In this document: positions 1-8,885 of the stretch, piece by piece
Position numbering within the stretch: position 1 is the stretch's first letter
Layout: the number at the start of each line of letters is the position of its first letter
Assembly (NCBI GenBank): GCA_013822725.1
Contig: PNKX01000002.1
Span: 5,001 to 69,000 of the forward strand
DNA: 64,000 nucleotides
Direction of reading: 5' to 3'
Source: Pirellula sp.
GTDB lineage: Bacteria > Planctomycetota > Planctomycetia > Pirellulales > Lacipirellulaceae
Notes under the pieces: model-generated
What the model saw: only the letters and a program-made list of their open reading frames with translations
Database searches by the model: none
Told to the model about the DNA's origin: nothing
Position numbers and translations under genes: made by a program

Positions 1-1
1 A

Positions 2-691
2 GAATTGGCCGATCTCGTGCAGACGGGCCACGATGGCGCCGAGCTGTGGTATGAGTACCACAGCAACGAATCGGGCGATCCGAACGCGGTTTTGTTTCAT
101 GCGCTGGGAGCATGGCGCATCAAGCCGGGGCTACACGACATCCTCTGGAACCCGGCCCTGCTAGCGCCGGCGGCGCAGTTGCTCGACGGCCCAGTCCGCT
201 TCTGGCATGACCAGCTCTTTTGCAAGCCGGCTCACGACGGGGGCGTCGTCGCTTGGCATCAGGACTATTCGTACTGGACGCGCACGAAGCCGATGGCCCA
301 TCTCACCTGTTGGATTGGCCTCGATGACGCGACTACTGAGAACGGCTGCGTCCATTACGTTCCTGGTTCGCACCGCTGGCCGTTGCTGCCGACGACCAAT
401 CTGGCGAAGGGGATGGACGCCATTCTGGAGGTGCTATCGCCTGAGCAACGGGCCGAATTCAAGCCGGTCCCGTGCGAACTGAAGGCGGGCGAGGCGGTGT
501 TTCATCATCCGCTGATGCTGCACGGCAGCTACGAGAACCGCAGTCCTCGGCCGCGGCGAGCCGTGGTGATCAACCTGTTCCGCGACGGGACGCTGTCCGA
601 CGCTGATGAGCCGCTGCTGACGGGAGTCGATGCGATTCCACGCGGCGAGAAGATGAGCGGGCGATTTTTCCCGCTGCTCAGCCAGAAGTGA
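2..691 (+). CDS. Phytanoyl-CoA dioxygenase (PhyH) family protein, 5' truncated
   Basis: Fe(II)/2-oxoglutarate-dependent oxygenase of the PhyH family, cut by the left window edge: the frame is open to base 2, and about 229 codons remain of a family usually 270-300 residues long. The double-stranded beta-helix metal site is visible: HxD (WHQDYSYW, counted H85 and D87 from codon 5) and a distal His in [11 protein letters not shown] near residue 173, followed by arginines (RSPRPRRA) suited to bind the 2-oxoglutarate carboxylate. GSHRWPLLP is also typical of the family. The substrate cannot be read from sequence; family members hydroxylate varied small molecules. The TTG at 5 is unlikely to be the true start, since the N-terminal segment of the family is missing. 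A perfect palindrome follows the stop by 40 bp. Confidence 0.85.
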   Translation, partial: ELADLVQTGHDGAELWYEYHSNESGDPNAVLFHALGAWRIKPGLHDILWNPALLAPAAQLLDGPVRFWHDQLFCKPAHDGGVVAWHQDYSYWTRTKPMAHLTCWIGLDDATTENGCVHYVPGSHRWPLLPTTNLAKGMDAILEVLSPEQRAEFKPVPCELKAGEAVFHHPLMLHGSYENRSPRPRRAVVINLFRDGTLSDADEPLLTGVDAIPRGEKMSGRFFPLLSQK

Positions 692-730
692 TTCCCAAAG
701 GCGGGGGTGGAAGCCTGTTGGGCACTTCGG

Positions 731-752
731 ACTGGTCGCTTAAGCGACCAGT
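731..752. terminator. Perfect 22-bp palindrome between PhyH gene and tRNA-Leu
   Basis: ACTGGTCGCT-TA-AGCGACCAGT is a perfect palindrome lying 3' of both the PhyH gene (+) and the tRNA-Leu gene (-). It has no T-tract on either strand, so a bidirectional terminator role is inferred from position only. Confidence 0.45.
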
Positions 753-777
753 CAAGCGGCGCGGATAGATACTCGAA

Positions 778-861
778 TACCGGAGAGAGGACTTGAACCT
801 CCACGCCCTTGCGGGCACATGGACCTGAACCATGCGCGTCTGCCAATTCCGCCACTCCGGC
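778..861 (-). tRNA. tRNA-Leu(CAG)
   Basis: The reverse strand folds into an 84-nt class II tRNA. The acceptor stem GCCGGAG pairs with CTCCGGT (one G-T wobble), followed by an A discriminator. The anticodon stem CATGG/CCATG holds the loop TTCAGGT with anticodon CAG, reading Leu codon CUG. A long variable arm (GCCC-GCAA-GGGC) and a GG(A)GG/CC(T)CT T-arm with TTCAAGT loop are present, as expected for tRNA-Leu. The 3' CCA is not encoded (TTC follows the discriminator), so maturation needs a CCA-adding enzyme, and one is encoded at 44046-45296. Confidence 0.97.
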
Positions 862-1007
862 GAGTTACGGTCGAACGAGTAACAATCGCAGGTCGAACCG
901 CGAAATTCAAGGGGGGCTGGGGGGGAGTCAGGAATCAGGGGACAGGAGTCAGCAAATGCAGAAAAAACGGCTTGCGTCGTATATCTGAAACCGCAAACTT
1001 TCCTGAC

Positions 1008-1349
1008 TCAATACCTCGCCATTCCCGGCTCGACGTCGATGGCCCACTGATCGATCCCGCCGGCCATCGACTGGGCCCGCGCGAACCCTTGCTGCCGCAG
1101 CCAATTCGCGACGCGGAGGCTGCGGCCTCCCTTATGGCAGTGGATCACGACGCGGCGGTCTTCATGGCCGGCCAATTCGCCGACGCGTTCGGCGAGGGTG
1201 CTCATCGGCAGCAACTGGGCGCCTTCGATCGCGGCAATGGCGTATTCATCGGGCTCGCGGCAATCGATGAAGAGAAAGTCAGCGCCGGCGTCGCGCAACT
1301 CCTTCACTTCGGGGATGGAGACTTCGATTGGATCGGCGGGATCGCTCAT
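1008..1349 (-). CDS. Single-domain rhodanese-like sulfurtransferase
   Basis: A 113-residue cytosolic protein made of one rhodanese domain. The active-site loop HCHKGGRS places the catalytic Cys at about residue 71, where it would carry the persulfide; FIDCREPDEY and AGGIDQW are the other conserved rhodanese segments. Such single-domain proteins transfer sulfane sulfur to acceptors that differ between organisms, so the partner is unknown. The open frame extends upstream to 1457, but that extension runs into an inverted repeat (1453-1547) and is low-complexity. The ATG at 1349 starts directly before the domain and is preferred, though no strong Shine-Dalgarno sequence precedes it. Confidence 0.85.
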   Translation of the reverse strand: MSDPADPIEVSIPEVKELRDAGADFLFIDCREPDEYAIAAIEGAQLLPMSTLAERVGELAGHEDRRVVIHCHKGGRSLRVANWLRQQGFARAQSMAGGIDQWAIDVEPGMARY

Positions 1350-1452
1350 AACGGCCTGCGAGGGTGCGGAACTCGATGTCAAACCACTATCTTTCGCAGG
1401 GGAGCCAGCAAATGGCAAGGGGGCTGGGGAGTGCGAATCTGAAGCCAATATC

Positions 1453-1547
1453 GTCATTCTGAGCGGAGCGAAGAACCTGGAAGCTCGTTTGATGCGCTAG
1501 ATTCTTCGCTGAGTTTACCCTGAGGGGACCGAAGGGCTCAGAATGAC
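1453..1547. repeat. Inverted repeat with GTCATTCTGAGC arms
   Basis: Arms GTCATTCTGAGC (1453-1464) and GCTCAGAATGAC (1536-1547) are exact reverse complements. A second inner pair GCGAAGAA / TTCTTCGC lies near 1468-1475 and 1502-1509. It sits between the glycosyltransferase and rhodanese genes. One arm plus the inner word recurs alone at 6486-6511, so this is a dispersed palindromic repeat. Confidence 0.75.
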
Positions 1548-1565
1548 AAGAATTGCGCTGTTCGA

Positions 1566-2774
1566 TTAACGGCCGAGGACCTGGTCGTAGACTGCGGCAA
1601 CGTTGCTCGCCATTGCCTCGGCGGAGAACCGGTCCGCATGCCGTGCATGGGCATTGCGGCTAAGCGTCGGATAGTCGACGAGTCCCGAGGTCAATTCATC
1701 GATGGCCGCGGCGAGCGAGGCGGCGTCGCCCGGCTGAACCAAGAGGCCATCCTCGCGGTCGACGATCGCTTCCGGCACTCCTTCGACGTCGCTGGCGAGC
1801 ACTGGCACGCCGGCCGCCATCGCCTCAAGCACCACCATCGGCAAGCCTTCGCCGAACAGGCTGGGGAGCACGAGAGCGTCGATTTGGGCCAGTTCGCTGG
1901 CAATGTTCGTGACGAAGCCGGTCCAGGTGATCGCCTCGCCGATGCCTAACCGAGCGACCAGCGCACGGACTTCGGCTTCGTACGCAGGGGTCTCGAACGG
2001 GCCGATGGCGCGAAGGCGAACGTCGTTGCCCCCTTGGCGGACTAATTTCAAAGCCTCCAAAAGCACTTCGATTCCCTTGCGGGGACGAAAAAGGGCCGAC
2101 ATGCCGAGCGTCCAAGTCTTCGGCGTCGAATTTCGTGGCCGGACCTCGATCGTCGGCACGCCGTTGGGAACGCAGATGACGTGGCTCGCGAGAAAGCCTT
2201 GTTCGATCATGTACCGTCGCACGCTGGGCGAGACGGCGATCAGTCGCGACGCGCGGTGGGCAGCATGCCGTTCCAGCCAGGCATTGGCCATGTTGCGGAA
2301 CCAGCGCGTCGAGTCGCGGCCGGCGGGGCTGTGAACGTGGTACACCAGCGGGACCTTCGCCAAGCGCGCCGCCTGGTCGGCGACCATCAGCGAGCGGGGC
2401 GTGTGGGCGTGGATGATCGAGAACTGTTCGTCGCGAATGAGGGACGCGAGCTTGCGGCCGCAGCTGAAATCGAGCCGGCTACGCATCGGCACCGGATAGA
2501 GCGCGGCGTTGCGAAACTTGCGGGCCTCGGGGAAACGCCCCGGTTTGACGCAGGCGAAGGCGACTTCGTAACCACACTCCGGCAGATAGCCGGCCAGTAA
2601 GTCCTGCACACGCTCGGCGCCGGAGAAGTGTTCGCCGTTGATCACATGGAGGACGCGGACGAGTCGCGTCGGCGCGAAGAGCTTCACGCTCGGCGGCGCG
2701 GGGATCCGACAATCGGCTTCGTCGCCAATAACGCCGGGAAAAGGAAGCGAAACCACCGGCGAAGCGTCAGACAT
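1566..2774 (-). CDS. Glycosyltransferase family 4 (GT-B fold)
   Basis: A 402-residue GT-B glycosyltransferase. The N-terminal acceptor half begins VLHVINGEHFSGAERV, typical of GT4 enzymes, and contains IIHAHTPRSL. The C-terminal nucleotide-sugar half shows GMSALFRPRKGIEVLLEA and the E-x7-E region in FGEGLPMVVLEAMAAGVPV followed by EDGLLVQPGD. Enzymes of this group transfer sugars from NDP or GDP donors during polysaccharide, O-antigen or glycolipid synthesis; donor and acceptor are not readable. No other polysaccharide genes are adjacent, so it may be an orphan. The open frame starts at a TTG at 2828; the first ATG at 2774 is preferred. Confidence 0.9.
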   Translation of the reverse strand: MSDASPVVSLPFPGVIGDEADCRIPAPPSVKLFAPTRLVRVLHVINGEHFSGAERVQDLLAGYLPECGYEVAFACVKPGRFPEARKFRNAALYPVPMRSRLDFSCGRKLASLIRDEQFSIIHAHTPRSLMVADQAARLAKVPLVYHVHSPAGRDSTRWFRNMANAWLERHAAHRASRLIAVSPSVRRYMIEQGFLASHVICVPNGVPTIEVRPRNSTPKTWTLGMSALFRPRKGIEVLLEALKLVRQGGNDVRLRAIGPFETPAYEAEVRALVARLGIGEAITWTGFVTNIASELAQIDALVLPSLFGEGLPMVVLEAMAAGVPVLASDVEGVPEAIVDREDGLLVQPGDAASLAAAIDELTSGLVDYPTLSRNAHARHADRFSAEAMASNVAAVYDQVLGR

Positions 2775-2978
2775 GGCGGGCGGGACCTGGGCCTGCGAAG
2801 CGACGGCCTGGGAGAAGCCAAGCCACAACGCAAGCCTATGTCACGCCGGTCTGAGACGCGGTCGGACTGGGGAACTCCGTCCCGCCAGGAATTCAAGCGG
2901 CAGGCCAGTGGTAGCGATTATACGGCTGCGGGCGCACTGAAGTGCGCCGCTGCCGGCTGGTCCGGGAGTCCTAACCGA

Positions 2979-4064
2979 CTACCGCTGCAGCGGGGCCTGC
3001 GGATCTGGATTCGAGGCCTGAGGCGCCGCTTGGTCCGCCATGACCCGCGTCCAGCCGAGAGGCGTGCGCGGAGCGCTGAAGAGCGTCGGGAACCAGGCCC
3101 CGATATTCGTCTCGTTTACCTTCGGATCTTTGAACATGTAGACGTGCCGTTGCTGTCCGCCCGGGAGACGAACTTGAATCGCTTTCGGCTGCATCGTCTT
3201 TCGATCGAGCATCACGTCGACCATGTCATAGTTCGCGGCGTCGCTTTGCCAGCGGGGGTAGGCTTCGAGCCAAATCATACTGGGATCGGACTGCTTCGCT
3301 CGAATCCAGTAGCGTTCCATCAGCTTCTTCGCCTCGGCGCCGAACAGGAAGGGCAACGGCCCGTCCACAATCTTTTGTCCGCGCATTTCTTCGGGAATGC
3401 TGACGACGACTAGCTGCTTCTCGCGGTGGTTGTACTCGTACACCGCTTTGCCGTCGCAGACCCAATGCTCGCCGATTTCATCAGGCTTCGGCGTCCAGTC
3501 GCCGGGAACTTTGACGGCCGGGTTTTGAGCGTCCGCCTTGGTCCAACGGCTGATCGAGTCGATCTTGAAACTTCCTTTGTCGGGCTTGGAGAACGACAGT
3601 GTGCCGTTGGCCTTGATCAGCGGCGTTTCCGCGCCGGGACCGAAGACGGCGTCGTATTCCCAACGTTCGAAGTCGGAATTGAAGGTGTTCACCTTCGCGC
3701 TCGATTCTTCCCACATCTGCAGCAGCCGGAAGACTTCGCCCTGCTCGATTTCCGAAAGCTGAAACGGGGGACCGGGCGGCAACCCAGGAGCGGTTCCCGC
3801 AGGTGCGCCGGCGACAGGCGCGCCGCCGTTTGGTCCAGCAGAGGGCTGCCCCAGGACGCCGCCCGCTTGGCCCTGCGGCTGGCCGATGCCGACGGCCGCG
3901 ACTTGGCTGACTTGGTTGAGCGGTTGCGTCGCGACGGTTCCTGCGCCTGTCGTTGGCTGGTTCCCGGCGACTCCCGGATACTGCTGTCCCTGGACGCCGA
4001 TCGCGCCCCACGCCATCGAGGAGAGGGAGAGAGTCGATCCGAGCAGAAAACGGCGGAGTTTCAT
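2979..4064 (-). CDS. TIGR03009 family exported protein
   Basis: About 361 residues. A Sec signal peptide (MKLRRFLLGSTLSLSSMAWG) is followed by a Gly/Pro/Ala/Gln-rich linker (about residues 35-110) and a folded domain beginning LSEIEQGEVFRLLQMWEE. That segment with NTFNSDFERWEYDAVFGP is what I recognise as the planctomycete-specific TIGR03009 domain, whose predicted fold resembles the LolA/LolB lipoprotein-carrier barrel; the function is unknown. The frame is open to 4259, but the upstream part is basic and repeat-derived, whereas the ATG at 4064 starts exactly at the signal peptide. The C-terminus ends in a Pro/Gln-rich tail. Location is presumably periplasm or cell surface. Confidence 0.8.
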   Translation of the reverse strand: MKLRRFLLGSTLSLSSMAWGAIGVQGQQYPGVAGNQPTTGAGTVATQPLNQVSQVAAVGIGQPQGQAGGVLGQPSAGPNGGAPVAGAPAGTAPGLPPGPPFQLSEIEQGEVFRLLQMWEESSAKVNTFNSDFERWEYDAVFGPGAETPLIKANGTLSFSKPDKGSFKIDSISRWTKADAQNPAVKVPGDWTPKPDEIGEHWVCDGKAVYEYNHREKQLVVVSIPEEMRGQKIVDGPLPFLFGAEAKKLMERYWIRAKQSDPSMIWLEAYPRWQSDAANYDMVDVMLDRKTMQPKAIQVRLPGGQQRHVYMFKDPKVNETNIGAWFPTLFSAPRTPLGWTRVMADQAAPQASNPDPQAPLQR

Positions 4065-4240
4065 CGCGCTGGTCTCGCGGTGAGGCAATGACGGAGGTGC
4101 GGCCGCACGGCGGGGAGCGCCTCGCGGTCGAAATGGGCGCGGAGAATAACAACCTGCCGCCGTGGCCGCGAGGGCAGCTTTCAAGCAATTCGCAGCACTG
4201 CCGGCGCGCCGAGACAGGGGGACTGCAACGTTCAAAAAAC

Positions 4241-4436
4241 TAACCGCCAAGGACTCCAAGGTTCGCCAAGGAAATGTGGGGGATTGGGGAACACTAATCA
4301 GCGCTAATCTTCGCTAATGGGGATTCATTAGCGCCGATTAGCGAAGATTAGTGTTCTCCCTTTCTTCTTTTTCTTCCGTCGTGCTCGCCGTGCCGTCGTG
4401 GTTCAATTGTTCGCCGCAATTCCTTGGCGGTTCATT
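4241..4436. repeat. Nested inverted repeat, CCAAGG family (copy 1), fills the 4065-4592 gap
   Basis: The left arm TAACCGCCAAGGACTCCAAG (4241) pairs with CCTTGGCGGTTCATTA near 4422-4436, with further partial pairing inside. A separate inner palindrome lies within (4289-4356): GAACACTAATCAGCGC... against ...GATTAGTGTTC, rich in GCTAAT/ATTAGC words. The rest of the 528-bp gap shows no gene. Related copies lie at 23383-23684, 32181-32435 and 33559-33778. Confidence 0.8.
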
Positions 4437-4592
4437 AAGTCGACTTTGCAATTCTCTCGTGGCGCAGAGTGCTATCGCCCGCCGGCGGGGAGCCGGCGTA
4501 TCTTGCGTGACGCGACTACTCGATGTTTCCCTGCAACTTTATCTTCACAACTATGCGCCATTTTCTGGCAGGCGCCGGCGGCGAGGTCCAAG

Positions 4593-5474
4593 ATGCTTGA
4601 AGAACTTCGTTGGAAGACCAGTCTCTCGGCGACGGCCCTTCATGCGGCGCTCTGCCGTGCGCGAGAAATCCCGGCAGCCGACGCGGCGCTGGGGGAACTG
4701 CTGAATCCGCCCGCCGACGCCTTGGTGGCGGAAATCGCCGCCGCCGAATGGCCGCCGCTGTCGCTGCTGGAGCAACTAACGGCGCTGGCGTCGGAGTTCG
4801 ACAACAATCGCGAACTGGTGACGCGGGCCGCTGCCAAACTCCATTTGCCGGCGCGCGATCCGGCCCTACTGGTTCGCATCGCGGGTGGCATCGCTGATTT
4901 GGAAGCGGTTCTCCTCCGCGCGCAGCCGAACCTGGCGGAGGAACTTGCCGTCCGCTGCGGGCCATTGCGCGAGCAGTGGGAAGCAAGAGGTCCTGGGATG
5001 CTGCGCGAAATCGCTCGATCTACCGAGGAAACAGTCATCCCAGTCGCGGCGGAGATTGTGCTGGTCGCTCCGTACGCGGGCGGCAATGGGGTCGCTCACG
5101 CGGGGCAGAATCGGGTAACGTTCGAGGGGGTGCTGTTCCACCCGTTGCCAGCACTCCCGGAGCCCGTGCGCCTGGCTTGGCTGCTATCGCAACTCAACGC
5201 CGACCTGCCGCGGTACGCCGACCTGTTGCCGGCCGGTCGTGGCCCCGACCGCTTCGCCGTGGCGATGTTGGCGCCGGCGCTGGCAGCAGCGCAAGAAGTT
5301 GAGCTCGCCGTGTGTGACGAAGCGAGTCTCGCGTCGGCCTTCGAGGCATGGGGCCTTGGCACGGAGTTGCCGAATGATGCTCCCGAGCGGGTTTGGAATT
5401 GGTGGAACGTCTGGCTCGACCAGCCGGCGACTTGGCCGGTGGCCGTGGCGGCGCTGGATCGACTGCTAGCATAG
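4593..5474 (+). CDS. Unrecognised Ala/Leu-rich soluble protein
   Basis: A 293-residue protein I do not recognise. It has no signal peptide or membrane segment. Composition is Ala/Leu/Glu-rich with long predicted helices (LLEQLTALASEFDNNRELV, ALLVRIAGGIADLEAVLLRA), and the C-terminal part is Trp-rich (RVWNWWNVWLDQPATWPVA). The frame is open to 4398, but the extra N-terminus falls in a repeat element and reads as non-coding. The ATG at 4593 starts the regular codon pattern. It ends 84 bp before an exported protein on the same strand and may be co-transcribed with it. No function is assigned. Confidence 0.6.
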   Translation: MLEELRWKTSLSATALHAALCRAREIPAADAALGELLNPPADALVAEIAAAEWPPLSLLEQLTALASEFDNNRELVTRAAAKLHLPARDPALLVRIAGGIADLEAVLLRAQPNLAEELAVRCGPLREQWEARGPGMLREIARSTEETVIPVAAEIVLVAPYAGGNGVAHAGQNRVTFEGVLFHPLPALPEPVRLAWLLSQLNADLPRYADLLPAGRGPDRFAVAMLAPALAAAQEVELAVCDEASLASAFEAWGLGTELPNDAPERVWNWWNVWLDQPATWPVAVAALDRLLA

Positions 5475-5558
5475 GCTGATCTTGACCGCTCGCTGCACGA
5501 CGCCGATCATCCCCGCCCAAACCCGACCGCGTCGTCCTCGTAGGAAGCGAGCCGTTCG

Positions 5559-6464
5559 ATGATTCTCCGCACTTTTCTCACCCTGGCCCTCGCGGTCGTT
5601 GCCGCGGCCGCGTTCGCTCAATCGGCCGTTGTTCCCGCTGTGACTGAGGGGAAGCCGCAGGTCGTCCGCTTCCGCCAGACGCCGGCAGCGGTAGGCGACC
5701 ACGTGAAGCAGACGCTGAACGTCGATCTCGGTTTGACGACGAAAATCACCCAGTCGGGCCAAACGGCTCACGAAAGCTCCAACCGCATGCGGCGCGAGCA
5801 GCAGCGAACGATCGAAGTGACCGAAGTCGCCGAAGGCCGCGCGACCAAAGCCAAGGCGACGTTCACGGTGAGTCGGCGCCAGACGCCGGAAAGCACGAAG
5901 CCGGAAGAACTCGTGACGCAGCCAATCGAAGGAAAGTCGTACCTGATGTCCCGCGACGGCGACCGCGTCGTGGTGACCAATCTCGACGGCGCAACCCCTC
6001 CCGAAGAAGAGGCCCGGCTCGTCGCGGAATCGCTCGAAAACGTCGGTAAGCCGAATCCGTTCGCCACCTTGCTCGTCGATCGGCCGGTCACGGTCGGCCA
6101 GCGCGTGCTTGTGCCCCGCGACGTGGTGCAGTCGCTGCTCGGCTTTGAAGGGCCGATCGGGACGGTCCACCGATTCGAACTGACGCTGCTGCGGATCGAG
6201 CCGGCGACGGCCGAACGCCCGTCGCCGGTCGGCGTGTTTCAGGCGGCGATCGAAGTGAAGCCGAACGACGAGTCGCCGCTGTCGATCACGCTGACCGGCG
6301 AGATGTCGGTGGAGACGGAGACGTGTCGTTTGACCGAAGTGAAGATGGTCGGCCCAGTGCAACTCTCCAGCATCGAGCGAACGGCGGGCGGCATCTTCCA
6401 GTTTTCGGCGGGGGGCGAGTTGAATCTCGCCATCCGCAGCGATTACGCGAAGCAAGTCCGCTAG
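5559..6464 (+). CDS. Exported hypothetical protein
   Basis: 301 residues with a clear Sec signal peptide (MILRTFLTLALAVVAAAAFA, cleavage likely after AFAQ), followed by a soluble beta-rich domain with no membrane segment and no cysteines. Segments such as VGDHVKQTLNVDLGLTTKI and LTGEMSVETETCRLTEVKMVGPV suggest repeated beta-strands. I do not recognise the family; many planctomycetes carry periplasmic proteins of this general type. A single arm of the GTCATTCTGAGC repeat (6486-6511) separates it from the next gene. Confidence 0.7.
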   Translation: MILRTFLTLALAVVAAAAFAQSAVVPAVTEGKPQVVRFRQTPAAVGDHVKQTLNVDLGLTTKITQSGQTAHESSNRMRREQQRTIEVTEVAEGRATKAKATFTVSRRQTPESTKPEELVTQPIEGKSYLMSRDGDRVVVTNLDGATPPEEEARLVAESLENVGKPNPFATLLVDRPVTVGQRVLVPRDVVQSLLGFEGPIGTVHRFELTLLRIEPATAERPSPVGVFQAAIEVKPNDESPLSITLTGEMSVETETCRLTEVKMVGPVQLSSIERTAGGIFQFSAGGELNLAIRSDYAKQVR

Positions 6465-6485
6465 CGCCCTGTCATTCGACGTCCT

Positions 6486-6511
6486 GTCATTCTGAGCGCA
6501 GCGAAGAATCT
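6486..6511. repeat. Solo arm of the GTCATTCTGAGC repeat
   Basis: GTCATTCTGAGCGCAGCGAAGAATC matches the left arm plus inner word of the inverted repeat at 1453-1547, here without its partner. It lies in the 69-bp gap before a PEP-CTERM gene. Confidence 0.65.
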
Positions 6512-6533
6512 CGCACACCCTTCCGGTCATCCC

Positions 6534-7391
6534 ATGCGTTGGCTCATTCTCTTCGTCGCGTTCACCCTCGCCCACCGTACCGTTGACGCGGCGACGCTGA
6601 CGCTCGAGTCGGCGGCGATGGGCGCGACGGGCCAAGCCATCGGGCCGTCTGTCTCGGCGACCAATTACGTCGGCTGGCGCTTCAAAGTGAACGCCACGAC
6701 CGCGGTGACGGAAGTCGGCGGCCACCTGGGCGCGATTACGGGGAATCTGTTCGCCGCGATTATCTCGCTCACGGCGCTCGACGCGATGCCGCAAGGCGCG
6801 CCATTCACCGACGGCACGGTGAAAGCCAGCACTTCGTTCACGCCCCCGTCGCCGTCGGCCGAGTTTCGTACGCCTCTCTCTATTAGCTTGGCGCCCGGAT
6901 CGTACGCGCTGATTTTCGGCTCGGGAAAGTTCAATGCCGCCGGCACGGCGATGGCGGCCATCGACGGACAAGCGAACATCGCGCCGACGACGCAGTCCTC
7001 CTATGTCTTTTGGAGGCAGACGCTGCCGAACGTCTTCAACTGGACCGTCGGCACGTCGAACAACATTCGGTTCGTCGTCGTTGGCAGCGAAATCGCGGGG
7101 CCGACCGACTTCAATATCGACGGCAAAGTCGACGCCAACGATGTTCCGGTATGGAAGGCGGGCTTCGGCGGTTCGGCGCCAGCAGGGATCGCCAACGGCG
7201 ATGCGAATGCCGACGGCAAGGTCGATGGCGCCGATTTCCTCGCGTGGCAACGCTCGTTGCCTGCGGCGAGTATATCGGCGCCCGCGGCAGGCGTCGTCCC
7301 AGAGCCGTCGTCGGCGACGCTCGTGTTCTTCACGCTGTTGGCCGCCTGCCAACGCGTCTTAGTCAGCCGCCGGCGGACGACTTGCGGGTGA
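6534..7391 (+). CDS. PEP-CTERM sorting-domain protein with dockerin-like repeats
   Basis: 285 residues: a signal peptide (MRWLILFVAFTLAHRTVDA), a choice-of-anchor-type beta domain (LESAAMGATGQAIGPSVSAT...FVVVGSEI), then two dockerin-type calcium loops (DFNIDGKVDANDV and DANADGKVDGADF followed by LAWQRSLP), and a C-terminal PEP-CTERM signal (VVPEPSSATLVFFTLLAACQ then arginines). PEP-CTERM tails are recognised by exosortase/EpsH systems and direct export to the surface or matrix. No exosortase is in this window. The last 33 bp overlap, tail to tail, the 3' end of the kinase gene on the other strand. Confidence 0.9.
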   Translation: MRWLILFVAFTLAHRTVDAATLTLESAAMGATGQAIGPSVSATNYVGWRFKVNATTAVTEVGGHLGAITGNLFAAIISLTALDAMPQGAPFTDGTVKASTSFTPPSPSAEFRTPLSISLAPGSYALIFGSGKFNAAGTAMAAIDGQANIAPTTQSSYVFWRQTLPNVFNWTVGTSNNIRFVVVGSEIAGPTDFNIDGKVDANDVPVWKAGFGGSAPAGIANGDANADGKVDGADFLAWQRSLPAASISAPAAGVVPEPSSATLVFFTLLAACQRVLVSRRRTTCG

Positions 7392-8885
7392 ATCCTCGGC
7401 TTCGGTCGTAGCAGCAGAGTTTGCCCGCTGTTTCCGTTCTTCCTGCTGGACCCGCAGATAGCTCCAGCCGAATGAGCCGATGATGATGGCGATCGTGGCG
7501 ACGAGATAGCCCACGAACAGCGACGTTGCCAGCGTGCGGTGGGTCCGCGTCCAGCGGTAGACGCGCTCACTGACGCTTTCACGGTGGGCCCGCACTGGCT
7601 CGTCGCCGAGCCAGCGTTCGATGTCGTCGGAGAGCGCGCGGGCCGAAACGTACCGCCCTTCCGGCGCCAGCGACAACGCCTTCATACAGATCGACGCCAA
7701 CGGCCGCGGCAGCCACGGAGCGGCGATGCTCGCGGGGATCACCTTGCCATGCTCGGCGCGAGCGATCATCACTCCCATGTCGTCGTCATCGGCATGAGGC
7801 AATTCGCCGGTGAGCATGTGGTAGAGCGTCGCGCCCAAGCTGTAGATGTCGGTCGGCGGGCCGAGTTCGTCGTTCCGCCCTGCCGCTTGTTCGGGGCTCA
7901 TGTAAGCGGGCGTCCCGATGGTCGTGCCGATGCGGGTCGACGTGGCCCCCCCTTCGCTCTCGGGTTGGCGGACCATCCGTGTCGTCAGCGCGACGTCTTC
8001 GTCGGAGCCGATCACCTTCGCGAGCCCCCAATCGACGACGAGCGTCTCGCCATACTTGCCGACCATGATGTTGGAGGGCTTCAGGTCGCGGTGGATCACC
8101 CCTTTGCTGTGGGCGTAGTCGACCGCGTTGCAGACGTCGACGAAGCGTTGCAGGAGTTTGCGAAGTTCGGGCATCCGCTCGTTGAGCTTGCTGGCCACGT
8201 CAGTCGCATGGAAGCGGTTGAGGACTTCCAGCAGGCTTTCGCCGCGGATCAGCCGCATGGCGTAGTAGGGTCGGCCCGTCGCATCGGCGCCGAGAGCGTA
8301 GATCGGCACGATGCCGGGATGTTCCAGCCGGCCGGTGATGCGCGCTTCGAGCAGAAACCGCGCTCGCGAGTCTTCGTCGTCAGCCCATTGCGATTTGATC
8401 TGCTTGAGCGCGACGGTCCGCTCGATTTCGTGATCGCGAGCAAGGAAGACGACGCCCAGGCCCCCCTGAGCGTGAACCTGCAGGACGTCGAACCGCTCGC
8501 CAGGCGTCAGCGTGGTTGGCAGCGGAGTGACGCCAGTCTTGCTCGGCGGCGATGCGGGCCGGGTGTCGAAAGCGACGTCGGTCGCGAGCGCGACGTCCGA
8601 CACGCCGCCGACGAGCAGTCGCCGCACGCCGGGAGGCAATTCTCGCAATCGCGAACTCTGGGGATCGACCGCCGTTTCGATCGCTTGGCTTGATACGGCC
8701 GACTCCAACTCGGTCCGTTGCTGACGATTGATATCGCCCCGTTGCTCCAGGATTTCCAGTAGCGAGGCGCCCGATCCAGCTTGCCATTGGACGACGGCGC
8801 CTTCCAACCGGACGTCATCCAGGAGGCCTCGCTGTTTTGCCAGCAGGCAGAGAAGCAAATCGCGGCTGTTGACGGCGGAGCCCAT
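7359..8885 (-). CDS. Membrane-anchored Ser/Thr protein kinase
   Basis: 508 residues. The N-terminal helical region (about 1-125) is of unknown function. The Hanks-type kinase domain (about 131-400) shows a degenerate Gly loop (AQGGLGVVF), the ATP lysine VALKQI (about K161), catalytic HRDLKPSN (about 265), VVDWGLAK in place of DFG, and PAYMSPEQ in the activation segment. The DWG variant is common in planctomycete kinases. One membrane helix (SLFVGYLVATIAIIIGSFGW, about 451-473) lies near the C-terminus, leaving a short tail and no sensor domain outside. The frame is open to 9125, but the upstream portion overlaps the start of the divergent Cys-rich gene. The ATG at 8885 begins the family-like N-terminus. 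Confidence 0.9.
   Translation of the reverse strand: MGSAVNSRDLLLCLLAKQRGLLDDVRLEGAVVQWQAGSGASLLEILEQRGDINRQQRTELESAVSSQAIETAVDPQSSRLRELPPGVRRLLVGGVSDVALATDVAFDTRPASPPSKTGVTPLPTTLTPGERFDVLQVHAQGGLGVVFLARDHEIERTVALKQIKSQWADDEDSRARFLLEARITGRLEHPGIVPIYALGADATGRPYYAMRLIRGESLLEVLNRFHATDVASKLNERMPELRKLLQRFVDVCNAVDYAHSKGVIHRDLKPSNIMVGKYGETLVVDWGLAKVIGSDEDVALTTRMVRQPESEGGATSTRIGTTIGTPAYMSPEQAAGRNDELGPPTDIYSLGATLYHMLTGELPHADDDDMGVMIARAEHGKVIPASIAAPWLPRPLASICMKALSLAPEGRYVSARALSDDIERWLGDEPVRAHRESVSERVYRWTRTHRTLATSLFVGYLVATIAIIIGSFGWSYLRVQQEERKQRANSAATTEAEDSPASRPPAAD

Noticed and set aside
5466..7352. 628-codon minus-strand frame over the exported-protein genes
   Set aside because: Arg-rich shadow of two + strand genes with signal peptides and a PEP-CTERM tail.
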